Part shown: positions 17,241 to 26,548 of the stretch, piece after piece
Layout: each line of letters begins with the position of its first letter
How positions within the stretch are numbered: position 1 is the stretch's first letter
Translations under genes and position numbers: made by a program
The notes under the pieces: generated by a model
What the model saw: only the letters and a program-made list of their open reading frames with translations
Told to the model about the DNA's origin: nothing
Database searches by the model: none
Origin: Planosporangium sp963837285
GTDB taxonomy: Bacteria; Actinomycetota; Actinomycetes; Mycobacteriales; Micromonosporaceae
Length of the DNA stretch: 64,000 bases
Direction of reading: 5' to 3'
Assembly: GCA_963837285.1 (NCBI GenBank)
Contig: CAWIMS010000001.1
Span: forward strand, 620,001 to 684,000

Positions 17241-17789
17241 ATGATCGGCACTCCGGCGCCAACCCGGCGCGACCGCGGGATTACCGCCCTCGTCGAGGGT
17301 TTCTTCGCCGCGGCCTGGTTCGGGTGGGGCCACGCCGCGGCGTCGTCCACGCTGTCCGGGTGGCTCGATGTCGGCAGTGTGCTGGCGCTGGTCGTGGCGG
17401 TCGTGGGCGCCGTGGTGGGGTTCCGCAGCCCGTCCACCGGCGCCGCGTCCCGTGACCCGGTCGCGTCCCGCCGGTACGGGATCATCGTGGGCATCGAGTT
17501 CGGCCTCGCCGGCGTGGGTGCGGCGATTCTCGGCGTCACCGGGCAGGCCGACTACATCCCGGTCTGGATCTGCGCGGTCGTCGGCGTGCATTTCCTTCCG
17601 CTCGCGCCGGTCCTGCGTGACCGGCTGCTCATCCCGTTGGGCGCATTGATGTGTGCGGTGGCGGTCGCCGGTCTGGTGACCGGCCTGGCCACCGGCGTCG
17701 CGCCCAGTTCGGTGGTCGGGGTCGGTGCCGGCGGCCTGCTGCTCGTTTCCGGTGCGACGGCGCTGGGCCTGGGGCTGGCGAATAGATAG
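17241..17789 (+). CDS. Small integral membrane protein
   Basis: 182 residues with five or six hydrophobic segments (ALVEGFFAAAWFGWGHAAA, VGSVLALVVAVVGAVVGF, GIIVGIEFGLAGVGAAIL, IPVWICAVVGVHFLPLA, LIPLGALMCAVAVAGLVTGL, VGAGGLLLVSGATALGLGL). No catalytic motif is recognised. It is divergent from the aldo/keto reductase, with 100 bp between starts. Similar small membrane proteins are common and unnamed in actinobacteria. Confidence 0.72.
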   Translation: MIGTPAPTRRDRGITALVEGFFAAAWFGWGHAAASSTLSGWLDVGSVLALVVAVVGAVVGFRSPSTGAASRDPVASRRYGIIVGIEFGLAGVGAAILGVTGQADYIPVWICAVVGVHFLPLAPVLRDRLLIPLGALMCAVAVAGLVTGLATGVAPSSVVGVGAGGLLLVSGATALGLGLANR

Positions 17790-17884
17790 GATGTTTGCCA
17801 GTCCGCCCGGCGGATAGTCGGCTCGCCTGGCGCGAACGTCACCTGCGTGTGCGACATTGACGCACATGCATGTGAGGTGAACTG

Positions 17885-18453
17885 ATGAGACGTATCCGGA
17901 CCGCTGCCGCGCTCGTGTCCAGTCTCGCGATCGTCCGCCAGTCCAGCGCGCCGAAATGCTCGTTCCCGAAGGCCGAAGGCGACACCCCCGCACACACCAG
18001 CTCCCAGTACCCGGGCGTGAACGGGACGGCGACGTATTCGGAGCAGCTTCAGGTCGGGTACCGCTGGTACGACGCGCAGAACGTGGCACCGCTGTTCCCG
18101 TTCGGCTTTGGTCTCTCGTACACGACATTTGGGTTTTCGAATCTGAAGATCGGCGCCGGAAGCGTCACCGTCGACGTCACCAACACCGGCTCGCGGGCGG
18201 GCGCCGATGTGGTGCAGGTGTACGTGTCCGCGCCGGCCGCCGCCGGTGAGCCGCCCAAGCAGCTCAAGGGGTTCGCGAAAGTCACCGTCCAGCCTGGACA
18301 GACACAGCACGCCACCGTGACGCTGGATCCGCGGGCGTTCTCGGTGTGGAACACGGGTGCCGGTGCGTGGACGGCGGTTCCCGGTCAGCACACGGTGCTG
18401 TCGGCGACTCGTCCCGCAACACGCCATTGCAGGGCGTCGTCACCGTGCCGTGA
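17885..18453 (+). pseudogene. GH3 beta-glucosidase remnant (C-terminal part)
   Basis: A start and signal-like N-terminus (MRRIRTAAALVSSLAIV) run straight into the C-terminal part of a family 3 glycoside hydrolase: YSEQLQVGYRWYD, LFPFGFGLSYTTF and a fibronectin-III-like domain (VTVDVTNTGSRAGADVVQVY, QLKGFAKVTVQPGQT). The whole catalytic (alpha/beta)8 barrel with its nucleophile is missing, so there is a large internal deletion. A one-base deletion near 18390 shifts the end: the expected VGDSSRNTPLQGVVTVP and TGA (18451-18453) lie in the next frame. Inactive. Confidence 0.8.
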
Positions 18454-18456
18454 GTC

Positions 18457-18531
18457 GATCGGCACAACTTCCCGGAAACAGTGGCCATGGCGACCCCCTG
18501 AGGCCACTATTTCCGGGAAGTTGTGCCGATC
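18457..18531. repeat. Double-palindrome repeat P4
   Basis: 30-bp arms, GATCGGCACAACTTCCCGGAAAC.. on the left and its complement on the right with one mismatch, around the loop ATGGCGACCCCCTGA. Each arm contains its own shorter palindrome. The right end overlaps the stop codon of the GH65 gene (18530-18532), and the left end abuts the GH3 remnant stop, so the repeat fills the whole convergent gap. Confidence 0.92.
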
Positions 18532-20881
18532 ACTTGCCGTGGTGGCGGGGTTCGCGGCCGGGCGGCTGGCTCGGCCGCGGACCCGCCTCGATCGGCGGGA
18601 TCGGCAGCGTGACCGGGGTGTCGGGGGTCAACGTGAACGTCTGCCCGTGGTGCCCCAGGTCGACCGGCTCGTTGCCGCTCAACGTGTACGTCGCCGACTG
18701 GTCGACGATCTCCGCGCGTACCCGCTGGCCGCGCCACATCACGGTGAACGCCAGCCGGTCCAGCGGGTCGGGCAGCCGGGGGCTGAACATGAGTAGGCCT
18801 TCGTTGTCGCGCATGCCGCCGAACCCGGCGACCAGCGCCGAGCCACGCCCCGGCCAGCGACGCGATGTGCAGCCCGTCGCGCGGTGTTGTGTTCGAGGTC
18901 GTCCAGGTCCATCAGGGCCGCCTCGCCCAGATAGTCGTACGCCAGATCGAGATGCCCGACCTCGGCGGCCAGCACCGCCTGGGTACACGCCGACAGCGAC
19001 GAGTCGCGTACGGTCAGCGGCTCGTAGTAGGCGAAGTTGCGGGCCTTCTCCTCCGGGGGTGAACGCGTCACCGCGCACATGCAACGCCAGCACCAGGTCG
19101 GCCTGCTTGACCACCTGCTTGCGGTACAGGTCGAAGTACGGGAAATGCAACAGCAACGGGTACTGGTCGGGCGCGGTGTTCGCGAAGTCCCACACCTCGT
19201 GGTCGGTGAACCGCTCGGCCTGCGGGTGTACACCCTTCTTCTCGTCGTACGGCAGGAGCATCGCCTCGCCGGCCCGCTGCCAGGCGGTCAGCTCCGCCTC
19301 GGTCACGCCGAGTTCCGCCGCGCGCTCCGGGTGGCGCCGGGCCGCCGCGACCGCGCCGAGCAGGTTCTGCTGGGCCATCAGGTTGGTGTACACGTTGTTG
19401 TCGCAGATGGCGCTGTACTCGTCCGGGCCGGTCACCCCGTCGATGCGGAAGCCGTCGTTCGGGTCGTGGTACCCGAGCGACGCCCACAGCCGTGCGGTCT
19501 GCACCAGCAGTTCCAGCCCGGTGTCCTGCTCGAACTTCCCGTCGCCGGTCGCCTGTGCCAGCCGGATCGCCGCACCGGCGATGTCGGCGTTGACGTGGAA
19601 CGCGGCGGTGCCGGCCGGCCAGTACCCGGAGCACTCCTCGCCGTGGATGGTGCGCCACGGAAACGCGGCCCCTTCCAGCGTGAGGTTGCGGGCCCGCTCC
19701 ACCGCGGCCGGCATGGCGAGTTGCCGCCAGCGCAGCGCGTCCTTCGCCGCCTCGGGCTTGGTGTATGTCAGCACCGGCAACACGAACGACTCGGTGTCCC
19801 AGAACGCGTGCCCGTCGTACCCCGGACCGGTCAGCCCCTTGGCCGCGATCGGCCGGCGTTCCGCCCGCGCGCTGGCCTGAAGGAGCTGGAAGAGCGCGAA
19901 CCGGACCGCCTGCTGTACCTCCGGGTCACCGTCGACCTCGACGTCGGCGCAGGACCAGAAGTCGTCGAGGTATTGCCGCTGCTCGGCGAGCAGACCGTCC
20001 CAGCCGATGGCGCGGGCCAGCGTCAGCGCCCCCTCGACCTGCGCCGTGATGGCCGGTATCGAGCGCTGGCTGGACCACCCGTACGCGATGAACTTGACCA
20101 CCCGCAGCGACTCGCCGACGTCGAGCCCGGCGGTGGCGGTGACCCGGGCGAAGTTCTCGCCGCCCCGGTTGTTGGTCCAGAGCGAACTCGGGCCGTCGAT
20201 CACATGGTCCATCGAGGCGCCGACGCGCAGCCCGCTACCCCGGGTGCTGTGGATCAGCATCGCCTGGTGCTCGCTGCGGCCGTGCAGCTCCGGCTTCAGC
20301 GGCGCCTCCAGGACGGCCGCCGCGCGCGGGTCGGCGGACATGGTCGGGAGCTGCTCGTTCGCGACGAGTTCGGACTGGACCACCACGTGCACCGGCCGGT
20401 CGACCGGGCACACCTCGTACATGATCGCGGCGATCGCGCGCTGGGTGAGCGAGACCAACCGGGTCGACGACACGGTCACGCCGTAACCGGACGGCGAGGT
20501 CCACTCGGCCTTCCGCCGGAGTACCCCGTCGCGCAGCGACAGCTCGCGTTCGTGCGAGCGCAGTTCCCCGTAGCGGACGTCGAACGGCTCGTCCCCGACC
20601 AGCAGCCGGATCAGCTTGCCGTTGGTGACGTTGATGACCGTCTGGCCGGAGGCCGGATACCCGTATCCGGCCTCGGCGTAGGGCAGCGGGCGTTCCTCGT
20701 ACACCGAGTTGAGGTATGTGCCGGGGAGCGCGTGCGGCTCGCCCTCGTCGAGGTTGCCGCGCAGCCCGATGTGCCCGTTGGAGACGGCGAACACGGACTC
20801 GGTCTGGGCCATGACGGATAGGTCGAGTTCGGTTTCCCGGACCGACCACGGTTCGACCGGAAACGCCGGATGCGGAATCAT
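18530..20881 (-). pseudogene. GH65 glycoside phosphorylase (maltose/kojibiose/trehalose type) with three small indels
   Basis: Full-length family 65 enzyme (about 783 codons): N-terminal beta-sandwich (ESVFAVSNGHIGLRGNLDEG), helical linker, (alpha/alpha)6 barrel with FWDTESFVLP and the catalytic acid Glu about 488 in GVTGPDEYSAICDNNVYTN, and a C-terminal jelly roll. It would cleave an alpha-linked disaccharide with phosphate to beta-glucose 1-phosphate. Extra bases near 19060 and 18882 and a two-base loss near 18853 shift the frame; together they cancel, so both ends read in one frame while about 70 internal codons are scrambled. This may be sequencing error rather than decay. Confidence 0.82.
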
Positions 20882-20954
20882 GCCGCAGTCACCCCCGTGG
20901 GTTTCTGAGATCTTGTCAAACTCTCCAAGATCCGCGAAAATGGCCGGGCAGCCC

Positions 20955-21698
20955 TCATCGGCGCTCCAGCAACTCGGCTAGGTCCTTCACCACTGTGTTG
21001 GCGCCGTGGTCGCGCAGTTCGTCGGCCTGACCTACGCGGTCGACGCCGACGACGTACCCGAACCGGCCGGCCCGCCCCGCGGCTACCCCGGCCAGTGCGT
21101 CCTCGAACACGACCGCCGCCGACCGGTCGACGCCCAGTTTGCCGGCGGCAGCCAGGAACGTGTCCGGCGCCGGCTTGCCGGCCAGCTTCTCCTCGTGCGC
21201 GACGATGCCGTCGACCCGTACCTCGATCAGGTCTTCGAGGCCGGCCGCGCGCACGATCTCGGCACAGTTCTTGCTGGACGACACCACAGCCCGGCGCAGC
21301 CCCGCGTCGCGTGCCGCGTGCAGGTAGCGCACCGAGCCCTCGTACGGTTTCACCCCGTCACGGTGTACCCGGCGCAGGAACACCACGTCCTTGCGCGCGC
21401 TCAGGCCTTCGATGGTCTCCTTGTCGGGCGGATCATCCTCGGCGCCCTCGGGCAGCGTGATGTGCCGGGACTCCAGGAACGAACGGGTACCGTCCGCGCG
21501 GGCCTTGCCGTCGACGTACTCGTCGTAGTCGGTGACCGGGTCGAAGGGTACGAACGGTTCGCCGGTGTGGGCCGCGCGCTCCCGGAGGTACTCGTCGAAC
21601 ATCTCTTTCCACGCGGCGGCGTGCACCAGGGCGGTTGGCGTCAGGACGCCGTCGAGGTCGAACAGGCAGGCGCTGATACCAGACGGTAGGCCAAGCAC
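20955..21698 (-). CDS. pgmB: Beta-phosphoglucomutase-type HAD hydrolase
   Basis: 247 residues. HAD motif I is FDLDGVLTPTA (nucleophile Asp14, acid/base Asp16), motif II VVSSSKN, the motif III Lys lies in GKPAPDTF, and motif IV is VVFEDALAGVAAG. Together with the adjacent GH65 gene 73 bp downstream on the same strand, this fits beta-phosphoglucomutase, which turns the beta-glucose 1-phosphate from phosphorolysis into glucose 6-phosphate. The GTG at 21698 is chosen because the conserved strand starts at residue 9; a longer start would read into palindrome P5. Confidence 0.85.
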   Translation of the reverse strand: MLGLPSGISACLFDLDGVLTPTALVHAAAWKEMFDEYLRERAAHTGEPFVPFDPVTDYDEYVDGKARADGTRSFLESRHITLPEGAEDDPPDKETIEGLSARKDVVFLRRVHRDGVKPYEGSVRYLHAARDAGLRRAVVSSSKNCAEIVRAAGLEDLIEVRVDGIVAHEEKLAGKPAPDTFLAAAGKLGVDRSAAVVFEDALAGVAAGRAGRFGYVVGVDRVGQADELRDHGANTVVKDLAELLERR

Positions 21699-21730
21699 AC
21701 TGGCTACGCTATCGGACCCGGTCGCCAGGT

Positions 21731-21805
21731 GATCGTCACAACTTCCCGGGAGTTGTTGCCTCAACGGGTGCCGGAGACCACAACTTCGGGGAAGTTGTGA
21801 CGATC
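21731..21805. repeat. Double-palindrome repeat P5
   Basis: Arms GATCGTCACAACTTCC.. and ..GGAAGTTGTGACGATC around TCAACGGGTGCCGGAGA. The sixth base of the arm is T instead of the usual G, and the opposite arm has the matching A, a compensatory change that keeps the outer stem paired. It lies between the LCP-gene stop (21812) and the pgmB start (21698), both minus strand. Confidence 0.9.
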
Positions 21806-21811
21806 AAGGCG

Positions 21812-23044
21812 CTAGCTGTCGTTGCTCACCCAGGTCGGGTTGGCCGCGACAAAGGCGCCCACGTTGTCGTCGCGGATCGTCTGGAACAGCTGGAGGCTGG
21901 TCGGGTCGAGGGTCTCGAACGCCTGGCCACCGACGCTCTCCGAGTGGAAGTTCCCGCCGTTCGTCTTGATCATCACGACGTTGCCCGGGTTCATGTCCTT
22001 GAGCGTGAACAGCCAGTCGGTCAGCGAAGCCCGGCCCGGGTCCACGGTCAGGGTGGAGCCCGCGGCGCGGATGACCGAGTCGACCTTCTTCGGGTTGGAC
22101 AGCACGCCGGCGCTCATCGTCTTCTTCGCGATCGCCTTGACGAACTGCTGCTGGTGGCGCTGCCGGCCGTAGTCGCCGTCCGGGATCAGCTCCCGCTGCC
22201 GGACGTAGTCGAGCGCCTGCCAGTCGTTGAGGTGCTGGCAGCCGGGCTGGTACACCTGCGGCTTCACGCCCGGGATCGGGATCACCTGTAGGCTGGGCGT
22301 GATCCGGTACGGCTGGGCGAACTTGCCCCTGGAGTCGGTGCCGACGTGGATCGAGGTGGTCTTCTCGTCGACGCACATGTCGACCCCGTCGAGCGCCTTG
22401 ACGACCGACTGGAAGCCGGAGAAGTTGACGATCGCACCGGCGTCGAACGAGATCCCGGTCATCTTCTTGATCGTGAGCGCGAGCAGCTCGAAGCCACCGG
22501 CCCGGCCGCGGCCATTCTGGCTGCCGAAGAAGAAGGCCGCGTTGATCTTGTCGACACCGCCCGGGTACTTGCTCTTCGCGAACGACGGGATCTGCGCGCG
22601 GGTGTCGCGCGGCACCGAGGCCAGATATATGCCCTGGTGGTCGGCTGTGATGTGCAAGATCATGATCGAGTCGGCCCGGGCGCCCTCGTCGTTCTGCTTG
22701 GGACGCTCGTCGATGCCGACCATCAGGAGGGTCAGCGGGCCGTTGATCGACGTGCCGTGCTGGCCGCCGACCGCCGCGTCGCCGAGCAGGTCCTGCTGGT
22801 GGACCGCCCCGGTGTAGCGGTCGAGCAGCACCGTCACGCTAGCGATCGCCGTGCCGCTCAGCATCATCAACAACGCACCGGCGATGACCAGCACCTTCGC
22901 CCACCAGGGGTCGCCGCGCCGGCGCTTTCTGGTGGGACGTGCCGCGACGGCCGTGCCGTTGATCGGACCTGAGGTGAAGACCATGCCCGGGCGCCGCTCG
23001 GTCATGGTGCGGCCACGGCCAGGAGGAGGCGAACCGACCGGCAT
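21812..23044 (-). CDS. LytR-CpsA-Psr (LCP) family cell-wall glycopolymer ligase
   Basis: 410 residues. Short basic cytoplasmic N-terminus (RPTRKRRRGDPWW), one membrane helix (about 48-72: VLVIAGALLMMLSGTAIASV), then an extracellular LCP domain: TLLMVGIDERP, RADSIMILHI, YLASVPRDTRAQIP with the key Arg/Asp, GFELLALTIKKMTGI, and RQRELIPDGDYGRQRHQQQFV with the conserved Arg pair. Such enzymes transfer lipid-linked glycopolymers such as arabinogalactan or teichoic-type chains to peptidoglycan. GGGAGGG just before ATG 23044 supports the start. Confidence 0.9.
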   Translation of the reverse strand: MPVGSPPPGRGRTMTERRPGMVFTSGPINGTAVAARPTRKRRRGDPWWAKVLVIAGALLMMLSGTAIASVTVLLDRYTGAVHQQDLLGDAAVGGQHGTSINGPLTLLMVGIDERPKQNDEGARADSIMILHITADHQGIYLASVPRDTRAQIPSFAKSKYPGGVDKINAAFFFGSQNGRGRAGGFELLALTIKKMTGISFDAGAIVNFSGFQSVVKALDGVDMCVDEKTTSIHVGTDSRGKFAQPYRITPSLQVIPIPGVKPQVYQPGCQHLNDWQALDYVRQRELIPDGDYGRQRHQQQFVKAIAKKTMSAGVLSNPKKVDSVIRAAGSTLTVDPGRASLTDWLFTLKDMNPGNVVMIKTNGGNFHSESVGGQAFETLDPTSLQLFQTIRDDNVGAFVAANPTWVSNDS

Positions 23045-23162
23045 CGCCCTCCCTTCTCCTGCACTTCACCGACAAGCCTGCGGTACACGGTAGCGGTTGT
23101 TGCCGATGTGACGGGAACCCCGGGGCACATATCACGCACGCATACAGCACGACTACAAGCCG

Positions 23163-24140
23163 TCATTCGGTTCGACTACGCGTGAAAGTGCGACGGTACG
23201 TGGTCGGCGCCACCCCTATCGCAGCGTGCAGGTGCTGACGCAGCGAAGTCGCCGTGCCGAACCCGGCCCGCCGGGCCACCTGGTCGACGGTGAGGTCGGT
23301 GGTCTCCAGCAGGAGTCGAGCGTGGTCGATCCGCTGCCGGTGCAGCCAGCGGGTCGGGCTGACCCCGGTCTCCTCGCGGAACCGCCGGGTGAACGTCCGT
23401 ACGCTCATGCTCGCGTGCGCGGCCAGCACCTCCAGGGTCAGCCGGTCGCCGAGGTGCTGCTCGGCCCAGCTCCGGGTGGGAGCGGTCGTGGCGTCGGCTG
23501 CCCGGGGCAGTGGCCGCTCGATGTACTGGGCCTGCCCGCCGTCCCGCCACGGCGGCACCACGCAGCGGCGGGCCGCCCGGTTGGCCACCTCGCTGCCATG
23601 ATCGCGGCGGATCACGTGCAGACAGAGATCGACACCGGCCCCGACGCCGGCTGAGGTGAGCAACTCGCCGTCGTCGACGAAAAGCACGTCCGGATCCAGC
23701 TTGACCTTCGGGTACAGCTGGCGGAACCGCTCGGCGTGCCACCAGTGCGTGGTCGCCGGGCGGTCGTCGAGCAGGCCCGCCGCGGCCAGAACGAACGCGC
23801 CGGTACAGATCGACATCACCCGCGCCCCACGGTCCCGGGCCTCCCGCAGTGCGGTGGCCACCTCGGTCGCCACCGTGCCGTCGAAGTCCGCGTCGAGGTG
23901 GATGCCGGGCACGATCACCGTGTCGGCGGTCCTGGTGACTTCAAGATCATGATCGGGTACCACCCGGAACCCGGCGGTGGCCCGGACCGGCGCGCCGCCG
24001 TGGGTGCAGGTGGTTGTCTCGTACAGTCGCCGCCCGGCCTCGTTGCGGGCGGAACCGAACACCTGCGCCGGCACGCCCAGGTCGAAGGCGACCACGCCGT
24101 CGAGCGCGATCGTGGCGATGCGGTGTCTCCTGGTGGACAT
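23163..24140 (-). CDS. GlxA-type AraC-family transcriptional regulator
   Basis: 325 residues. The N-terminal DJ-1/PfpI-like domain (IATIALDGVVAFDLGVPAQVF, MSICTGAFVLAAAGLLDDRPATTHW) has the nucleophile-elbow Cys of the GATase-like fold. The C-terminal AraC pair of helix-turn-helices (LTLEVLAAHASMSVRTFTRRFREETG ... DQVARRAGFGTATSLRQHL) binds DNA. It is divergent from an MFS gene with 71 bp between starts, so it probably regulates that transporter. Met 24158 is an alternative start; neither has a clear ribosome-binding site. Confidence 0.87.
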   Translation of the reverse strand: MSTRRHRIATIALDGVVAFDLGVPAQVFGSARNEAGRRLYETTTCTHGGAPVRATAGFRVVPDHDLEVTRTADTVIVPGIHLDADFDGTVATEVATALREARDRGARVMSICTGAFVLAAAGLLDDRPATTHWWHAERFRQLYPKVKLDPDVLFVDDGELLTSAGVGAGVDLCLHVIRRDHGSEVANRAARRCVVPPWRDGGQAQYIERPLPRAADATTAPTRSWAEQHLGDRLTLEVLAAHASMSVRTFTRRFREETGVSPTRWLHRQRIDHARLLLETTDLTVDQVARRAGFGTATSLRQHLHAAIGVAPTTYRRTFTRSRTE

Positions 24141-24211
24141 GGCTGGATTCTTACGCATGTTGGCCGTCGGGCCAATCGTCTGTCGTCGCCGGCTGCCCGA
24201 CACTTGCCTGC

Positions 24212-25498
24212 GTGACCCGACTTCGCTTGCATCCGGCCTGGGCTGTCGCCGCCGTCGCCTTCGTCGCGCTGGTCGGTGCGGCCGGCTTCCGCGCGACACC
24301 GGGCGTCATGCTGCATCCGTTGCACGACGAGTTCGGCTGGTCGCTCGGTGTCATCTCGGCGGCGGTGTCGATCAACCTGCTGCTGTTCGGCCTGACCGCA
24401 CCGTTCGCCGCCGCGTTGATGGAGAAGTTCGGCATCCGGAAGGTGGTGGCGTGCGCGCTGGTACTCGTGGCGGCCGGCAGCGGGCTGACCGTGTTCATGA
24501 AGTCCAGCATCGAGCTGATCCTGCTGTGGGGCGTGTGCGTCGGCCTCGGTACCGGCTCGATGGCGCTCGCGTTCGTGGCGACGGTCACCGGGCGGTGGTT
24601 CGTGCGCCGGCGCGGCCTGGTCACCGGCGTTCTCACCGCCGGTGGGGCGGCCGGGCAGCTGGTGTTCCTGCCGTTGCTGGCGTACCTGATCGACTTCTAC
24701 AGCTGGCGGGTCGCGGCTCTGACGGTGGCCGGGGCGGCGCTCGCGGTCGTGCCGCTGGTGCTGTGGCGGCTGCGCGACCACCCTCGCGATCTTGGGGTGG
24801 CCGCCTACGGGGCAACCGAGCCCGAATCGCCGGTGCCGGCTCCCACGGGCGCCGCCCGGCGGGCTCTGGGCGCGCTCGGCACGGCCGCGCGTACCCGCCC
24901 GTTCTGGCTGCTGGCGGGTGGGTTCGCGATCTGCGGGGCGACCACGAACGGGCTGGTCGGGACCCACTTCATCCCGGCCGCCCATGACCACGGCATGGCG
25001 GAGACCGCGGCGGCCAGCCTGCTGGCGCTGATCGGCCTGTTCGACATCGTGGGCACGATCGCGTCCGGCTGGCTGACCGACCGGATCGACAGCCGGGTGC
25101 TGCTCGGCGCGTACTACGCCCTGCGCGGCGGCTCGCTGCTGGTGCTGCCCAGCCTGTTCGCGGCGTCGGCGCACCCCAGCATGCTGGTGTTCATCCTGTT
25201 CTACGGGCTGGACTGGGTGGCCACGGTGCCGCCGACCGTCGCCCTCTGCCGCGAGTACTACGGGACCAGCGGGCCGGTCGTGTTCGGCTGGGTGTTCGCC
25301 TCGCACCAGATCGGCGCCGCGCTGGCCGCGACCGCCGCCGGGGTGATCCGGGACCGGCTCGGCAACTACGACCTGGCGTGGTACGTGGCCGGTGGGCTGG
25401 CGATGATCGCCGCCGTCTTGTCGCTGCTCCTGCTGGTCCGCCGCCGGAGTCCGGTCGCGGTGCCGGCCGAGCCCGCGGTGGCGACCGCCGTCGCCTGA
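24212..25498 (+). CDS. MFS transporter (monocarboxylate/oxalate-formate-like)
   Basis: 428 residues with 12 predicted membrane helices and a central charged loop (about 195-225). Features include FGWSLGVISAAVSINLLLFG, the loop 2-3 region MEKFGIRKVV, and GSGLTVFMKSS. The arrangement GFRATPGVMLHPLHDEFGWS at helix 1 resembles MFS members of the MCT/OFA type. GTG 24212 is used because it is the first start before helix 1. The substrate cannot be told from sequence; its divergent GlxA-type neighbour suggests an inducible uptake system. Confidence 0.82.
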   Translation: MTRLRLHPAWAVAAVAFVALVGAAGFRATPGVMLHPLHDEFGWSLGVISAAVSINLLLFGLTAPFAAALMEKFGIRKVVACALVLVAAGSGLTVFMKSSIELILLWGVCVGLGTGSMALAFVATVTGRWFVRRRGLVTGVLTAGGAAGQLVFLPLLAYLIDFYSWRVAALTVAGAALAVVPLVLWRLRDHPRDLGVAAYGATEPESPVPAPTGAARRALGALGTAARTRPFWLLAGGFAICGATTNGLVGTHFIPAAHDHGMAETAAASLLALIGLFDIVGTIASGWLTDRIDSRVLLGAYYALRGGSLLVLPSLFAASAHPSMLVFILFYGLDWVATVPPTVALCREYYGTSGPVVFGWVFASHQIGAALAATAAGVIRDRLGNYDLAWYVAGGLAMIAAVLSLLLLVRRRSPVAVPAEPAVATAVA

Positions 25499-25570
25499 CC
25501 GGGCTGGCCGCCGTCGCCGGGCTGGCCGCCGTCGCCGGGCTGGCCGCCGACCCGTCCCGCGCGACCCCAA

Positions 25571-25645
25571 GATCGGCACAACTTCCCGGAAGTAGTGGCC
25601 TCGCAACGGTGCTGAGGCAACAACTTCCGGGAAGTTGTGCCGATC
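25571..25645. repeat. Double-palindrome repeat P6
   Basis: Arms GATCGGCACAACTTCCCGGAAGTAGTGGCC and the complementary right arm (..TTCCGGGAAGTTGTGCCGATC) around TCGCAACGGTGCTGA. It lies 73 bp after the MFS stop and 110 bp before the aquaglyceroporin start. Upstream at 25499-25555 is a short GCC-GTC-GCC-GGG tandem (about three 18-bp units). No gene is seen in 25499-25754. Confidence 0.9.
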
Positions 25646-25754
25646 TTGCGCGTGGAGCCATTGACAGCATGCTCCGCTGGGTCGACACTTCTCGAAACGC
25701 CGTTCGGCTCTGCCGAACAGCATCTCGCCGAAGGCCCCCGAAGGAGGCGGCGTC

Positions 25755-26537
25755 ATGGCGGAAGTGTCAACCTCTAGAAAGCTCGTCGCGGAGTTTCTCG
25801 GCACGGGCGCTCTCACCTACGTCGGTGCCGGCTCGGCGGCGGCGACGTTCTCCATCGCCGCGTCGACCAAGGTGCCGTTCTCGATGGCTCAGCTCGGCGT
25901 CATCTCGTTCGCGTTCATGCTGGTCATCGTCGGTCTGGTGTACTCGCTGGGGCACATCTCCGGCTGCCACATCAACCCGGCCGTCACGGTCGCGTTGGCC
26001 GCGACCCGGAGGTTCCCGTGGCGCGAGGTGCCGGGCTACCTCGCCGCCCAGTTCGTCGGCGCGATCGCCGGTGCGGTCGCGATCTACGCCACGCTCGGCG
26101 TAGCGGGGAAGACCGCCGGTCTCGGCGTCACCTCGTACGCCAGCGACGTCAGCGTCGGCCGGGCCCTGTTCGCCGAGCTGATCGGTACATTTCTCCTGGT
26201 CCTGGTCATCTTCGGGGCGATCGACGGGCGCGCGCCAGGCGGCTGGGCCGGCCTGGCCATCGGCTCGATCGTGTTCGCCGTGATCATCATCGTCGGGCCG
26301 GCGACCGGCGCCGCGATCAACCCAGCCAGGTACTTCGGGCCGCTCTTTACCCAGCAGGTGATCGGCGGCTCGGTGCACTGGGGCCAGCTCCCGGTGTACC
26401 TCATCGGCCAGTTCGTCGGCGGCCTCGCGGGTGGTGCGCTGTACACCTTCCTGGGCAGCACGAAGGCTGACACGGTGGAGACAGCGGAGACGGTGGTTCC
26501 GGGTACGGCCACCCGCGAGCCGGCACACGCGGGATAG
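25755..26537 (+). CDS. Aquaporin / glycerol facilitator family channel
   Basis: 260 residues with six membrane helices and two half-helices bearing the NPA motifs HINPAVTVAL (about 74-83) and AINPARYFGP (about 185-194). The GxxxG-type helices and a position after the second NPA (Arg) match the family. As the first gene of a run leading into dhaK and dhaL (11-bp gap to dhaK), it most likely admits glycerol or dihydroxyacetone. GAAGGAGGCGGCGTC before the ATG is a strong ribosome-binding site. Confidence 0.88.
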   Translation: MAEVSTSRKLVAEFLGTGALTYVGAGSAAATFSIAASTKVPFSMAQLGVISFAFMLVIVGLVYSLGHISGCHINPAVTVALAATRRFPWREVPGYLAAQFVGAIAGAVAIYATLGVAGKTAGLGVTSYASDVSVGRALFAELIGTFLLVLVIFGAIDGRAPGGWAGLAIGSIVFAVIIIVGPATGAAINPARYFGPLFTQQVIGGSVHWGQLPVYLIGQFVGGLAGGALYTFLGSTKADTVETAETVVPGTATREPAHAG

Positions 26538-26548
26538 GGAGGCAGGCC

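Noticed and set aside
22346..22972. 208-codon plus-strand frame within the LCP gene
   Set aside because: Antisense to a gene with complete LCP motifs; composition Arg/Val/Asp-rich without domain.
25499..25560. Short frame continuing MFS sequence into GCC-GTC-GCC repeats
   Set aside because: The MFS frame stops at 25498; the repeat after it is a simple 18-bp tandem and has no start or ribosome-binding site of its own.
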